From contig VXCM01000461.1 of the NCBI GenBank assembly GCA_014773175.1, forward strand, positions 124,001 to 188,000: a stretch of 64,000 bases of DNA, written 5' to 3'. This DNA comes from Lucifuga dentata (lineage: Eukaryota; Chordata; Actinopteri; Ophidiiformes; Bythitidae). Under the pieces are notes generated by a model. It was not told where the DNA came from. It worked only from the letters and a program-made list of their open reading frames with translations, and made no database searches. Numbering within the stretch: the stretch's first letter is position 1; each line of letters begins with the position of its first letter. Of this stretch, positions 25,269 through 45,101 are shown one piece after another. The position numbers and the translations under genes are program-made.

Positions 25269-26961
25269 GGGGATTTGAGATGTCATCAAAACATAAAATA
25301 ATATATATTATTTGAATGGACTGAAAATGTATTCAAACTGAATAGGTTTTTAGAAAAAAGTGATACATGCATGAACTGATTAAATTATTTTAAAAGGAAA
25401 TGCTTTTTTTTTTAGATCTTTATTATAGAGCAAAGTATAACACGAACATGTACAACATACAAAATCAGAAAGTACAAATCAGACAATATATATCAAATGA
25501 AAGTCAAGGATATCGAAAAAATAATAATAAAGAAAAATTAAATTAAAATATTTCTCCTGTTAAATCTGAGAAATGAGACAGTAGCAAGGCACTTTTGTGA
25601 TTTTCTGTAAGACTTAATGTTTTTAAAATTTTCCTGGATTCTAAAAGAAAGGGCTGAAAATTTGGCAGAGATCCACTGAATTTCTTTTTATGAATGTAAA
25701 ACTTAGCAAACAAAATGAAAAAGTGAGTAACATATTTTAGACAGATATTTTCATTATCAAAATAAAATATTACATCTTTTAAAGTTAACATATAAAAGAA
25801 ATTATTGAGACCAAAGATGTAATTGACAAGGTCTGACCAAAATTTTTTATTATACTTTATTACAGTGAAAGAAAAGATGGGGAATGCTTTCTTCAGCTTG
25901 TTTACAAAAGGTACAATGATCTGCAGTATCCGTGAACTTGGAAATAGAAAGATTGGGTAAATACAATAGAGAATTTAATAATGGATTTCTTTAACTTTGT
26001 TTGTAATGGCAAATTTATATGGCAAAACCATGCTTTCTCGCAGTTTATGTCATTAGGAAAGGGTTAGGTTCGTTTAAAGGAAATACGCACTCGGACACAA
26101 AAATATGCACGTCATGTCATTAACCCTGAAACGCTTCAGAATAAAAAACTTGAATGCAGTTGATGCGTGTTCATACAACATTAGTGGAAAAAATATGATG
26201 TCCAGGGGGATTAATGAGTGTGACTAGTTTAATTTATTAAAAACTTTACCCTTCTGTTCTCTTCTTTACCATTCTGTTAGTTATGTCTATTACATTTCTA
26301 AATGCTAACATACAGATGACAGCAGCATTTAGTCCCTGATGGGGTAAAAACTGGATCTCACACAGACCCGATTCCCAACATTGTTTGCGTTCTTAATGTA
26401 GTTAAATACTCATTTTTGTCAAGCTTTCACTTCACTTAAGCTTACATTTAAGGTAAGAAACTGTGGAAACGTATTTTAAAAATGAACATTACAGTCATTA
26501 ATAGCAGTATCTATTTACCTGAAAGAACTGTAACGCTAAGGCCGCTGGCGTGGTTCTCTGCAAAGTGTCTCATCGCCTCTGCGTAGTTTTGCATATTTTA
26601 TGCCGGTAACGATCTTAAATTACGTCCAGCTTATTTTGAAATGTAAAATCTTAATGTGAAACTGGCCCTTTTACAGTGCTAATTAAGGAAACGAAGACTT
26701 ACACAAGTAAACGTGTGATTAACTGTTTCGTCGTCTTTCTCTGTTTTGTTGCAACTGCCTGAAGGCGTGGTGTCCGGGCTTTTCAGAATAAAAGTCTTCC
26801 ACGGTGTTCAGTGATCATTTTAGCAAATGCATAAATACCTCATGATGCTGTCTGCTGCCTGGAATGGAAATTAAATTGGTTCTGTGAGTTATTTATGATT
26901 GATCACTCATTGATCATATGAGAAACGCTCACACCCGATGATCTACTGGAGTAAAGCAGCT

Positions 26962-26989
26962 CACACACACACACACACACGCACACACC
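26962..26989. repeat. (CA)n microsatellite
   Basis: A CA dinucleotide run with one G interruption. Confidence 0.9.
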
Positions 26990-27328
26990 ACTTATCAGTA
27001 CAATGCAGCTCTCTGACTCATGTACAGTTTCATTTACAGCAGTTCAGTGCTTCGTGCTAACACTAAAGTTCAAACCAACAGGACTGAAACGTTACTGACT
27101 AGACTTCAAGATGTGTTTTCAAAATGCAACCCTTCTTTTTTAGTTTCCGAAAATATGTTTAAAGTTTATTTAAGGGTTAATGATTCGTATTTTAAATGTC
27201 AATATGAAAAAGAACTTTGAACCGATGAAAACCACAGCAGAAATTTGGCATTTTGGAATCTCAGCATTTTGGATGGGATGGACAATGTAACAATATTAAA
27301 ATTCATTTGCCTAGTTTTTTCCTTCACA

Positions 27329-27329
27329 T

Positions 27330-27360
<31 letters not shown>

Positions 27361-27362
27361 TT
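27329..27362. repeat. (ATTT)n microsatellite
   Basis: A run of ATTT tetranucleotides. Confidence 0.9.
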
Positions 27363-27849
27363 CATAGGTGCTTCAAAGTATAGTCTTATTTAATGGTTTA
27401 CTGGTCCCACCTTTGCATATTTGTAATTTTCATTCATGTGAACTACTTTTAAGTTGTTATATGGCGTTTGATATTTTATTTCAAAATAAAACGTTGTGAA
27501 AGTATGACACGTGTTTCATACGAAGATAAAACATAAAACCTTGCAGGTGCATGATCCCCATCAAAATCATTTTCATTTATTTGGTCACTCGTCTTTGCTA
27601 TCGACATATATTTTACAGCTTTCAATATGATTCCCGTTTAATCATTATGTTATACTTTTATTTTGAAGTCAGTGACGCTGTCATTGGTTGATAAGATGTT
27701 GGTTTAAACATTGCGATAATTTAGCGCGACATGGCTCTTCCTATTTTAGAAATGGTTATCCTTACATGTAGATGTTCTACAGATGTAATCCAAGAAATGC
27801 ACTTTTCGGCAGCATTTTTCAGAAACAAATCAAAATAAAAACAATGCTG

Positions 27850-27954
27850 ACCCGGAAGTTCTTGTTTCTCGTGCCACGTCAGAGCTAAACTTTATTTGTC
27901 ATTCAATCAGAATGCAGCAGTAGAAGGTAGAGCAGTAGTTGTTGGAGGTTCATC
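27850..27954 (+). promoter_or_regulatory. Probable tmed3 promoter and 5' leader
   Basis: Upstream of the start codon are CCCGGAAGT (ETS-type, about 27851-27859), CCACGTCA (27874-27881, the reverse complement of the XBP1/ATF6-type element TGACGTGG) and a TCAATCAG block. There is no TATA box. The assignment is by position and motif only. Confidence 0.4.
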
Positions 27955-30419
27955 ATGCAGTCCTCTGTTCTGTGCTTGTTTGCCCTACAGGTCATGCTGG
28001 TGTGTGGCACTGAACTGACTTTTGAGCTGCCTGACAAAGATAAGCAGTGTTTCTATGAGGAGATGGATAAAGGTACAACGTTGGGCATAGACTTCCAGGT
28101 AAGTTACACTTCTGAGGAGTCAAACTTCCTCATCGAACTCTCTGTGTGGCTTTTACAGATCAAGACTCTTTCTGATTATTCACATATTGCAAACTCTATC
28201 AGATTTTTGATGAGGTGCCCATTTGATAATCCCAGTGACACTGACAGTCATTTATTCTTTCTAAATTAGTCACACTTGTGTATTATGTTACCAGTTTACT
28301 TGATGTGGTTTTCTGCATTGCGCAATGTCAGTCCATTGAGCAGAATACAATGTCCATATGTTACAGTGACACATGTTCCACTGTTACATTTCCCTGTCAT
28401 TTCCACTCAGTTTGGTCATACATGGCACATGTCATCTATATACAGTTTAGATCTGTGTTTTTGTGTTTTGTCCTCTCTCAGGTCATTGCAGGGGGGAACT
28501 ATGATGTGGACTGTTTTGTCACAGATCCTCAGGACAGTGTCTTGTATGAGAAACAGAGGATTCATTATGACAGCTTCTCCCACACCACAACTATGAATGG
28601 AGTCTACAAAGTGTGCTTTAGCAATGAATTCTCAACATTTTCACACAAAACAGTGTACCTGGACTTCCGCGCTGCTAATGAGAAACCTCTCCTATCAGAT
28701 ATGAATAAAGCTACAGCGCTGACTCAGGTAAGTCCAGGACAGTCTGTTAAAAAGCATTTTGGTCAGGTGATCAAAGTCTATCTTCTGCAGCCAGAGCCAT
28801 CAACAGAAGCATGGGTGATACTTGTCAACTCTCATGTGGATAATTGAACCAGGGAACGCAAAAGATCACAGGAAAGTATTCAAAGTACTGTGAACGACTG
28901 CAGGAGACAATGACTAAGTAAGCAAACTTAGCAACAACAGTACATATTTGTACACACAAAATGTAAGTCAGAATAAGGAGAGATACAAAGATAAACAAGA
29001 GTGAGCAGCTTTATTTGACAGAGGTTGCATATTTTCAGAATAGAGGATTGTTTGGGATGCAGTGTAATCATTAAAATGGTAGAATAAAGCCTCAGTTTGA
29101 TGCAAAATGATACAGGAGTAGCTCATAGAGTCATTATTCATCATACCAATTGTCTTATACAAGAAATTACTGCACATATACACACACACAAAGGTAGCTT
29201 TTCTTCCTTTTTGCTGTGTTTAATAACTAAACAGCTGTTGAGAAGCATCAGTGCACTGTCAAATGCTACAAAACAGGAAGTTATGTTAGCTTCAGAAATG
29301 GGAGGTGTATATTATTTAAACCCACTAGGTGGAGCCATAGTTGTCTCAGCTGTTGCTCCCATAGAATCGTGGAAATAATATATTAACCACTTCTGTGTAT
29401 ATATATTGATTTACGCAAATGTTTTATCTACACCTGCATCTACACCTGGACTCCCCTGCATATTACTTGAGTGTGCTAAAACCCCATTTGGAGCGCCAGG
29501 TTATGTCATTTATTTCACTGGGTAGAATTTATAGAATTGTCAGCTGTTTTTCTAAATATTGCAACTTCCTAATTTGACATTATCAAAATGCAAAACACCA
29601 ACAAAACATTAGGTCATACAAATTAACCCCACTTCCCCTCATTTTCTGAGTTAAGGGTAGTACATTACAAGCCAGAAGTTTGAGGGCAATCCCAGTTTTT
29701 TAAAGAAATCATCAATACACTGTTTTGTTTTACAATTTATTGCACAGGAAATGACAAAAATATATAAAATAAATGTAATTAGTTATTTTTAAGAAGAATT
29801 TGTCAACAAAAGCACATTATGTAGCTACTATGGCTTAAGAAATGATTTTTAATGAAGGCGTGCCCAGTCTGTGTTAGTGCACTGGCACTCCAGTTGTGTT
29901 CCATCTCCCTTGCTGATGTGTTTTAATATTCTATTCAATAGCCTGCTGTCTGCCTTCTCCCAGATCATTTTGGGATTAACTTGCTACACAGTCTGCTCAT
30001 GCTAAATCTGGGGGTAGCCCCAAAGTTCTGGCCTGTCATGTGTATATGTTCTGGGTAGGTTTGGCCACTTCAAGTTCCAAGACTTGCTGAGAAAATCACA
30101 AACCTGGGGATCAATGTGAATCTCCCAAACAATTCCTGCACTTCAACAGATCTACTGTAACTGTATGTAACCTCTCTGTTTACAGTTGGAATCAACGTGT
30201 GTTGCCATTCATGAGATTCTGAAGGTAGTTGGTGAATCGCAGACGTGGCGCAGGATAAGGGAGGCACACGACCGCATCCAGGCTGAGAATCTCCACGAGC
30301 GTGTGACCTACTGGTCCCTAGGAGAAACCGTCCTGCTATTTGTCATTGGCATCGGTCAGGTCGTGCTGCTTAAGAGCTTCTTCACGGAGAAGAAAGGATC
30401 ATTGACAGCCACCACTTAG
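27955..30419 (+). CDS. tmed3: TMED3, p24-family cargo receptor
   Basis: Three exons (27955-28098, 28482-28727, 30186-30419) join at phase 0 with GT-AG introns to give 207 aa. p24 proteins are type I membrane proteins of the ER-Golgi interface that help load COPII/COPI vesicles. Visible parts are a signal peptide (about 1-18) and a lumenal GOLD domain beginning ELTFELP. The paired Cys32 and Cys93 are present, with the diagnostic [15 protein letters not shown] coiled-coil-like stretch follows (about 140-172), then one membrane span (about 174-193) and a cytosolic tail with FF at 195-196 and KK at 199-200. The [16 protein letters not shown] and ALTQ segments favour TMED3 over TMED7. The non-terminal KK is normal for this subfamily. 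Confidence 0.93.
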
Positions 30420-32830
30420 AACTTGTCCTGTTTGATGTGCCTATGAAGAAGATGGTTTAGCAGACATATTGTGTTATTTTCAGTGTAACCTCTGGTAAAC
30501 GGATGGTTTGGGATGTTTTTTCTAGTGTGAGACAAACTTGTAGATGCCTTTTTCATGTTTATATTTTGTAACATCCTGTACTTAAAAGTAACACCAGTTA
30601 TTCTCGTGTTGAAAATTAGACTTTTTTCAACTTTGCACAGATAGGCTATATATTTATATATTTTTCTGCAAGTACTATAAGAAATGGGTTCTGTGCATGA
30701 ACCAGCATGCCTTAGAACATGTTGATTTTCATCTTGATGCCCTGTCAGACTTTAGCTTTTGTTTATAGTAATTTCAGTGAAAATTATAGCACACCTGTGG
30801 AGACCAAAGTTTGTTGTTTCTGTTAGTTTTATTGTTGTTAATATGTATTATTACTTTAATTTATAGCTTAAAAGTTGTGAAAGCTTTGTTTTTCTTCCCA
30901 TCCTTATCCCTAATTTTCTCTTTCATTCAAAGTGCCTTGGAATAAGATAATTTTTCCTTTCCTTTCAAGTGTAAGGGTTACTGATACTTAATGTTTAATT
31001 GGTATATTTGTTGGTATGTTACATGTTATTGTTTGATTACATTTCCCTGTTTTTTTAATTTTACATTTGGGAACGTAATAATGAGATTTAATATCATAAA
31101 GTGATGGGTTTAAAATACTGATCAACCAGTACTGGATTTTAATGTTACTGACCAATGACTGCAAGCTGTCATTTTTTGCCTTCTCGTGGTCCCATTAGTA
31201 ACCTTTACTACTATTATTTTCTGTATCATGTCACTTGTGGTGGTGTTGCTGCAGCAGTTTAAAATTTAATATCAATAACAAAAGAAAGCTTAGCCCACAG
31301 ATTGCATTGAACTGTGAGAGGATATTTGTAGATGAAATATAGTATTACACAAGTATAACTGGCTTACCTCCTCATACATATTCATAATCCTCATATCAAG
31401 CAGAGGACAAAAGCAGAGGATAAAAGTGAACCATACAGATGACAGTGCTGTGTGACACGAAATGTGACATGATCTTTGAATTGCAAACAAACTTTATTCA
31501 CAATCAAGAGGTCACAGATTTATGCTGTATTGTACTTGCACTCAGAATTTCTGACCTTGAACTGGGAAAAGTCAAAGTAAACGCCCCCTCAACGTGGAAT
31601 TTCTATAGAATTTGGGCAAGGTTCGTCAGGCCCAAGTTCAGTATTGACATCATTTTATCATGTCTGCTCACACTGTACACAGTAATTTCTCTCTAAGTGA
31701 ATGTTTAGATGCATTTTCTTTAAACCATTCAGCATGCAGATGTAACAGGTTAAAAATATAACACTGGCAATGCAGTAGCTCTTTTGAAAAGATAAATAGC
31801 TCAAAAATGTTCAATCCTAACTTCTTTTGCTCCAAGAACTTTACATGAAGTTCTTAGCTACATCATCTGAAATACAAATATGCAGAATCTGCATCATTGG
31901 GAAAAAAATAAATAAATAAATAAAATAAACAAAAATTCAAATGGTTTCTTCATCATGGTCTAGTGTTTGTGATGGAACCGCAGATGTGACTTTTGTTGGT
32001 TTTCTGCACAGCAAACAAATTTTTTTTTTAATGGACGCATCCATGTAGTCTTCCAGTTTGTTTAGCTCAAACGCGCTTTAATTGTAAATGATGGAATTAA
32101 AAGTTATGGCTTCACATTTCTGAGGTACAATGAATGTAGCACTAGTAATACAAATAATAACACAGTGTGAACCAGGCCAAGGGGTATTAATTCATTAATA
32201 TCCATCTTAAATCATATTATTCACACTGTGTTTAATATTATAGAGTGTCAGCAAAAAAAAGTGACCTGCCCTCATAGAACTGAAGTACATTGTGTACATG
32301 GGGTACCAAGTTGAGCTATTTTCAGTTTTCTTTATTATGGTGAATCATTTGCCACAATAACAGAATTTTCATAGATTTCAGTTGTTTTAGTTCGATGCCG
32401 AAATTTCCAGTGTGATCTATGTACCAGCATGAGAGGCTTCATGTACACTGGTGCTACATGCACCACAGTTTAAGAACCACTGATTTAAGAGCTCTTCACA
32501 AGCAATTAATTAACTAATAGCAATCAACTAATTAGTTTCACTAAACTAATTAGTGCAACTTCACCTTAGACACACGGGTTTTAATTTTAGCACACACCCT
32601 TCCATTAATAAAATGTTACACATCTACCTCATCTACTAAATGTTAAAAAAAAAAAAAAAAAAGAAAAAAGCGGTTTCATATCAGAAATTACAAAGGTACT
32701 CAATATGTAGACTAAGTCTTGACAGGGTAAATTCTATATAAAATCTGGAATTATAACTCTAATCTTGTTTATTATGCAGTAAATTTCCACTGGATCCGCG
32801 GGTGAACTTGACTCTGCTGTCAATCATAAT
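30420..32830. other. tmed3 3' UTR and tmed3-idh2 spacer
   Basis: The first several hundred bases are probably the tmed3 3' untranslated region, T-rich with no clear AATAAA found. The rest is AT-rich spacer with a short hAT-like terminus (about 32440-32490, CACCACAGTTTAAGAACCAC) and an A-run at 32646-32662. No gene was seen. Confidence 0.45.
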
Positions 32831-32839
32831 AAACTGCAC

Positions 32840-32980
32840 TCTGATTGGCCCGCAGCTGCTTCCGCTTTCTCCACAAGCTGACGTGGGCTGTTACTATTAG
32901 GTGTGTGTAAGCTCTTTACCGGCTGTTCGTTCATTCATAAGGAAGTGGGCACAGCCATTGGCGGTCGGTGGTAGGTACAC
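32840..32980 (+). promoter_or_regulatory. Probable idh2 promoter
   Basis: The sequence turns GC-richer just before the start codon. It has an inverted CCAAT box (GATTGG, 32843-32848), TGACGTGG (32879-32886) and a second ATTGG near 32957. There is no TATA box. This fits a housekeeping-type promoter; it is inferred from position and motifs. Confidence 0.45.
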
Positions 32981-39858
<6,878 letters not shown>

Positions 39859-40599
39859 ACGACAATAAAAGGAACAAGTGCGAGCACATCTGCACTTTTT
39901 TAGCTGACTTTTTACCCTTGTTTGTATGAAACCCTGTATGTAATTTTAAAGGAACCAAGTTTGATATTTCATTGAATTTTACTATTTGTACAGTTGATAT
40001 CATGTTTCTGTCTTTTGTGTTCCTCTGCCTATTACCTTCAGTTTATTTTATATTTCACTGTATCTATACCATATAAATTAAGTTTATTGCAAATATTGAG
40101 TTATAATGGCCACTTCAGTGTACTCTCAACAAATCTTTAACATTTAATTTGAAGGTAAGTCAAGGAATACAGTATATGAAAACTGTTAATATGTATGATT
40201 ACTTGTACATTTGCACCATCTGGATGTAATTAAAAGAAAAAGATAACCTGCATTCGCTCAGTAAGCAACGTATGTGTGTTTTAATGTTTGACTTTTTCTT
40301 CAGTAACATTGTTTTCAGTGCTGTTATTGGCAGAAAACATCACCAGACTGATCAGAAGAACTCAAAATGTGATTCACTGTACGATAAAACAACTTTATTC
40401 GTGAGACGAATCAAGGAGTTGATTGAAGAGAAGGGTGCCAGGAAACACTTTTGTTTAATCAAAATCTGGCCCACATGGATGTATTTACAAAGTGGGTACA
40501 AAGGGCTGAAAGTGTGGGCACGGTGTCAGAGTCGTATTGAGACGATCAGTGTATAAGTACTCACCCTTCAGCCTTCTGGAGGAGTTTTGAGGATGACTC

Positions 40600-41200
40600 A
40601 AATCTTTGATCTTTGATGGATGCCTCTTGGACATGGGGAGGTTAAACATGCTATGGGAAACCGTGGAGCAGACCCAGAATACACTGAAGGATTATATGTC
40701 CCATATGGACTTGGAACACCATGGAATCCTCCAGGAAGACCTAAGGAAAGGAACATCAGGGGTCTTGCTTTAACCCACTGGTGCTGACTTTGAACAAAGT
40801 ACCACCTCTGAGCAAACTAAAACATCTACATACCGCTTCAACAACTCATGAAAATCAAGGAAGAACCTCAAGTATGCATGTGCATTGTAGTGGAATAAGT
40901 TTACAGTTTGAGCATGAAAAGTTCCTGATGCACACCTTGACGCATGTACATAGTGCATAAAAAAAAAATCTTGATAATACATTTTTAAAACTATTTCTTA
41001 ATAAAACATTTAATTTAAAAATAATTTTTCACAATAACATAATTTCCAGAGTCATCTGGCATACCATCAGGGAGTACTCAAAAGTACCATCAGTGGTAGT
41101 CATACCACAGTTTGAGAACCATTGCTTTAGCCTGTTGCCTCCACAACCCAGATTTGCATAAGTACTCAAGGTGAATGGATGGATGGATGGATGGGTTGGA
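40600..41200 (+). mobile_element. RTE/Rex3-like LINE 3' end split by a hAT insertion
   Basis: The left part (to 40775) reads like the C-terminal coding end of fish RTE/Rex3 elements (CCAGAATACACTGAAGGATT, CTTGGAACACC, CTCCAGGAAGACC). The right part (from 41125) has the usual 3' end (TGTTGCCTCCACAACCCAG) and a GGAT tail at 41174-41194. The 349-bp piece between them is a separate insertion. Confidence 0.7.
40776..41124. mobile_element. hAT-type MITE nested in the RTE remnant
   Basis: The left end is CACTGGTGCTGACTTTGAAC. The right end, reverse complemented, is CAATGGTTCTCAAACTGTGG. It is flanked by 8-bp duplications CTTTAACC (40768-40775) and CTTTAGCC (41125-41132) with one mismatch. The element has no coding capacity. 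It inserted after the LINE. Confidence 0.75.
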
Positions 41201-41970
41201 AAATGGTTTTTACTGGACAGAACCTCTCCATTAAGATATTTTAAGAGTAAGATATTTTGCTGAATTGGTGTTTCATCCACCTCTAGGGATACTACAGAGG
41301 TGTTACCTCACAGGTGCATCCAAAAAGGCAAACATGCATGGTTAATTCCCCACAAATAAATGCCATCCACGTGTAAATTAACTGTCTTTTAATTCCATGC
41401 ACTTTCTATTATCAACTTCTGCCCAGCAGTGCATTCACGCAGAGCCGTATGCTGGTTTTGCAGGCATCATGTGCATATGACCGTGAGAGACTTTGCACCA
41501 GCAGGGGGACAAAAGGAAAGCTTTTTGCTGTAGTGGCACCTACAGTTTTTCACCAACAGGTGTCGACATAATCACATTCAGCCAGCCATGTACCTATATG
41601 AAAGTTTATTCTTAATTCCAGGATTCTCTGCTGTTAACTTTCAACTGTTCTTGTCTAAAATCAGATTTGGTGTAAAATGTAAATGGAAGTATTCATGTTG
41701 GTTCCAGTCTGCGTGGAGTGAGGCTGAGTGGGATATTTCATACGTCATCAGCTAAGTAGCCAATCAGAAAGACGTTAATAGTACTGGCTTTCAAGTAAGT
41801 TTTGTGTTCCTCTCATTTTTCTAGCACTTAATTTTGATAAAAGACAACCAAACATGTTTCAAAAGTGCCAGTAAATTCTGTTTTGCCCTCTGTCTCTCTC
41901 ACTGCAGACATACATACAAAACACTGAATGAGCAATGATGCGTTTGATATGATCCATCATTTTTTTTTTN

Positions 41971-42010
<40 letters not shown>
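41971..42010. repeat. (CT)n microsatellite
   Basis: A CT dinucleotide run directly after the N at 41970, so its true length is uncertain. Confidence 0.9.
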
Positions 42011-42014
<4 letters not shown>

Positions 42015-42526
42015 CTCTCTGCCTGCAAATTGAAGAAAATGAACAAGGTCTGTCTATCAAAATTACCTGAAATTAGCATTTAGATTACTTTTTTCTTTTT
42101 TAATTTTCTCCTTAAGGAACATTCCCCTGGAACCTGTAGCATTAAAAAAAGAACCTCCCACTTAATATGAGCCGCGGCCATAAAAGAGTCATATCTCTGA
42201 GCAAATTGATCAATCATGTCCTGGAAAATTATTGCCTATAAAAATGTAATCCATGCACACCTTGAATGATCTATGTGAGACAGTGTTGGAACAAACCATG
42301 GGTGCACATTTTATAGTGCTGGAGGCAATTGTGGCTATTTGGAAAGGCCACCAAGCAAACTCCCACAATTCAGGAAATGTGTCCATATAATGTCTTCTAA
42401 TATAAATTTTCTTTTCTTCTAACCTCCAACCATCTTAACACCTATAATGAAAATTAAAATGTGTTAGAGTAGTAATGGAATCACCAGTTAGCAATAACAA
42501 TCCATTTCCACACGTGACCTGATTTA

Positions 42527-43265
42527 TTAAAGGACCATACCAGTGGTTTTGCATGTTTGAGCCCAATAAATACTGCCAGCATACACATTACTGCCAACCA
42601 TTTTCCAAAATATAAAACCATGTTTTCATTTTTGTGTTATTTTGCCAAATCTTTCAAAATCAAATATCCAGGTGATACACCCATCTAAAAATTCAATGTT
42701 TCTGCTAACAGGCACACTTACATGTACAAAGTATGGTCGTTTTAATTTCTCTGGTAAAAGCATTTTTCCCCTGGGACTATATTCCGTGGCGGAGACATAC
42801 ATTGTCTTTTGTGTAGCTCTGTGTTCGATCTGTTCAAATAAGTAACTTTGACAACCAATAACTCATGTTTGCAGTGATCATTACTCATCTCAAGTACATT
42901 TCACGTCTGACTCTTGTTCCCCGTCTGACAGTCATATGCACAGGCAATGGCCATAATGCACCTGCAGATTGAACTGAATATAAGATGTTCTCTTCCTCCT
43001 GTCTTTCCTCTCTCTCTCTTATTTATTGTTGAATATTTTTACTGCAATGATTGCTGGGCATGTTATGCAAACAAATTTCCGTGGAAACGAACAATAAAGT
43101 GTTATCTTATCCACAAGCTGATTTTAAAGTGTACTGGAATTAAATGAAACCAATGGCAGGCTGGAAAGTAGGAAAAACAATATGAAAATGGTTGGCAATA
43201 AGTAACATGATGAGGGTAGTATTTAATAGGCTCAAATACGCAAAAATACCGGTATGGCCCTTTAT
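42527..43265 (+). mobile_element. TTAA transposon, near-complete copy
   Basis: The left end is TTAA then AGGACCATACCAGTGGTTTT. The right end is ATACCGGTATGGCCCT followed by TTAT, a one-base decay of TTAA. The body is about 730 bp, the longest copy here. No transposase is visible. Confidence 0.8.
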
Positions 43266-45101
43266 CTGCTCAGTGTGTACATATGTCAAGAAAAGATTTC
43301 ATATCTTTTTCTATGACTCAAAACTAATTGGATGTGTGTTTATATGACCCTAACAATATTAATGTTACTGCCATGATGAATAGTTTTGGCTATATTCATC
43401 AGGATTACCCCACAGTAGTGACAGATTAAGACACAGGCGCCATCATTTAAACTAGAGAACCTTTATTAAATAATTCATGGTGAATTTCCATGAGGTCTCA
43501 GTTTAATATTCCTCATTTCAAAAAAAGAACTAGTAGACCATTCCTCTGATTTAGTGTGCATATAACGGCTGACCTGCATGGCAGGACAGGGGGAGCTAAC
43601 CATCTTCCCCAAAACAGAATTATGAANTATAACGGCTGACCTGCATGGCAGGACAGGGGGAGCTAACCATCTTCCCCAAAACAGAATTATGAATAGCTGG
43701 ACTAGTCTCAGTCCATTTTCAATTCAATAAATTCAAAATGTAACTACAACCTCCATATAATTTGCTAGTGGCAGAAAACTCATTTGTAATCTACAGATTG
43801 GATTTTTATAGCCAGTTTTACCATCCATTTTTTTCTCTCTGTTTTGTCTTATTTTTATCTTGCAGGAAAACAAAACTCTTTCTGAATTAATTGAACTGAA
43901 AGTGAACTGAAAACAGCTCTGAATTTAACAGAGCACCAAAACTACAAATAACAAAAACCCAAACTGCTGATTCTCCGTACAAACTGCTCATTCTTCAGTT
44001 CACATGTGAACTGACAACTGTGAAATATCCACATCAGGAAAAACTGCAGTTTATAAAAACCTACTGAGAAAGCATATCTGTGTTTTTAATAATATTGCCT
44101 TTAAGGGGGCCTGGACGATTTTATGATCATATTTCTCCCAGCGCTTCTTCTCAAGGCAACAAACAGCCTTTACAGAAAAAAAAGACAGATTTCAATGAAA
44201 AAGTGCATTGCATTGTTCACTCAGTAATTATTCAAAACTAGAGCAGTATATTCACTACACGGAATAGATTATTAATATAAAGCTAAACCATGTGAAACAA
44301 AAACGGTGGGGAAACACGCTGCATGTTGCAGAATCGTTTGTACAGTGAGAGGGCTTTGCATGTCGGGAACGTCGTTTTCTGGAATCAACCGACATGGGAC
44401 AGTAGCAGCTTTGGTAGCAAGTGCCCCAGCATGAGAAAGGCTACAATGTCCTGTGCAAAAGTACACACGAATTGCGCAACACGCTTGTTTCGACTGAGGA
44501 CTGGGCAGGAACGGGTAACTACAGTTAGGAACTGTTAAGTAAGAGCAATCAAACCGATGAATATGTTGTGATTATGTATCAAAAGTTGGATATACAGTGA
44601 GTAAATAGCTGACACGGTGGAAGCTTAGTTGCAAATGTATCTAGCTGGCACTTTCAGTCAAAAATATAAGGACATACGTTGTTTGTGAATGACAAAATGG
44701 TAAACAAATTTCTATCACATCAAATGTAACTGATGGCTCTGCAACTTTTTCTTTTGTTTTCTTTTAAATAACTGATACATACACACAACATACAGATTTG
44801 ACTGTCCGCCAGAGAGTCTTTGAGTCAGTGGAGCAGTAATTCCAAAAAAAAAAAGAAAAAAAAAGNAAAAAAAAAAAAGGAGCCCCAGACCACGTCAAGA
44901 GTCCGAGCATCTCTGCGGTTGGGACAGAGCTGAAATGTCTCCTTTTAAGTGCGTCTCCTTCCTGACCTCCCATCAGAGTCCGTAAGTTCAGGCTCTCAAA
45001 GGAGACCAACCCCCTCCCTAAAGTCTCCCAAAGCCTCGACAACAATGCTGCCTCCAAAAAAACCCACCAAAACCCAAACGTGTTCTTGGATCCATCAACA
45101 C

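Larger units (their letters stand above)
22841..27930. other. Intergenic stretch between rdh12-like and tmed3
   Basis: No gene is supported. The stretch holds a cluster of a recurrent 17-bp motif (23.0-25.3 kb), one TTAA transposon, poly(A) with an N joint at 23454, CA and ATTT microsatellites, and a slightly more GC- and CpG-rich patch at about 26.5-26.8 kb that might be a promoter or untranslated first exon on the minus strand. Confidence 0.5.
39859..45101. other. idh2-znf710 convergent spacer
   Basis: This holds the idh2 3' UTR at the left and the znf710 3' UTR (minus strand) at the right. Between them are an RTE/Rex3 remnant with a nested hAT insertion, a CT microsatellite and one TTAA transposon. 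N joints lie at 41970, 43626 (65-bp duplication 43561-43625 and 43627-43691) and 44866. An AATAAA at 39864-39869 lies only 5 bp after the idh2 stop, and the real cleavage site may be further right. No further gene was seen. Confidence 0.5.

Noticed and set aside
40272..40556. Plus-strand frame of 94 codons after idh2
   Set aside because: It shows no recognisable domain, splice site or start context and lies in the 3' region of idh2 just before a LINE remnant.
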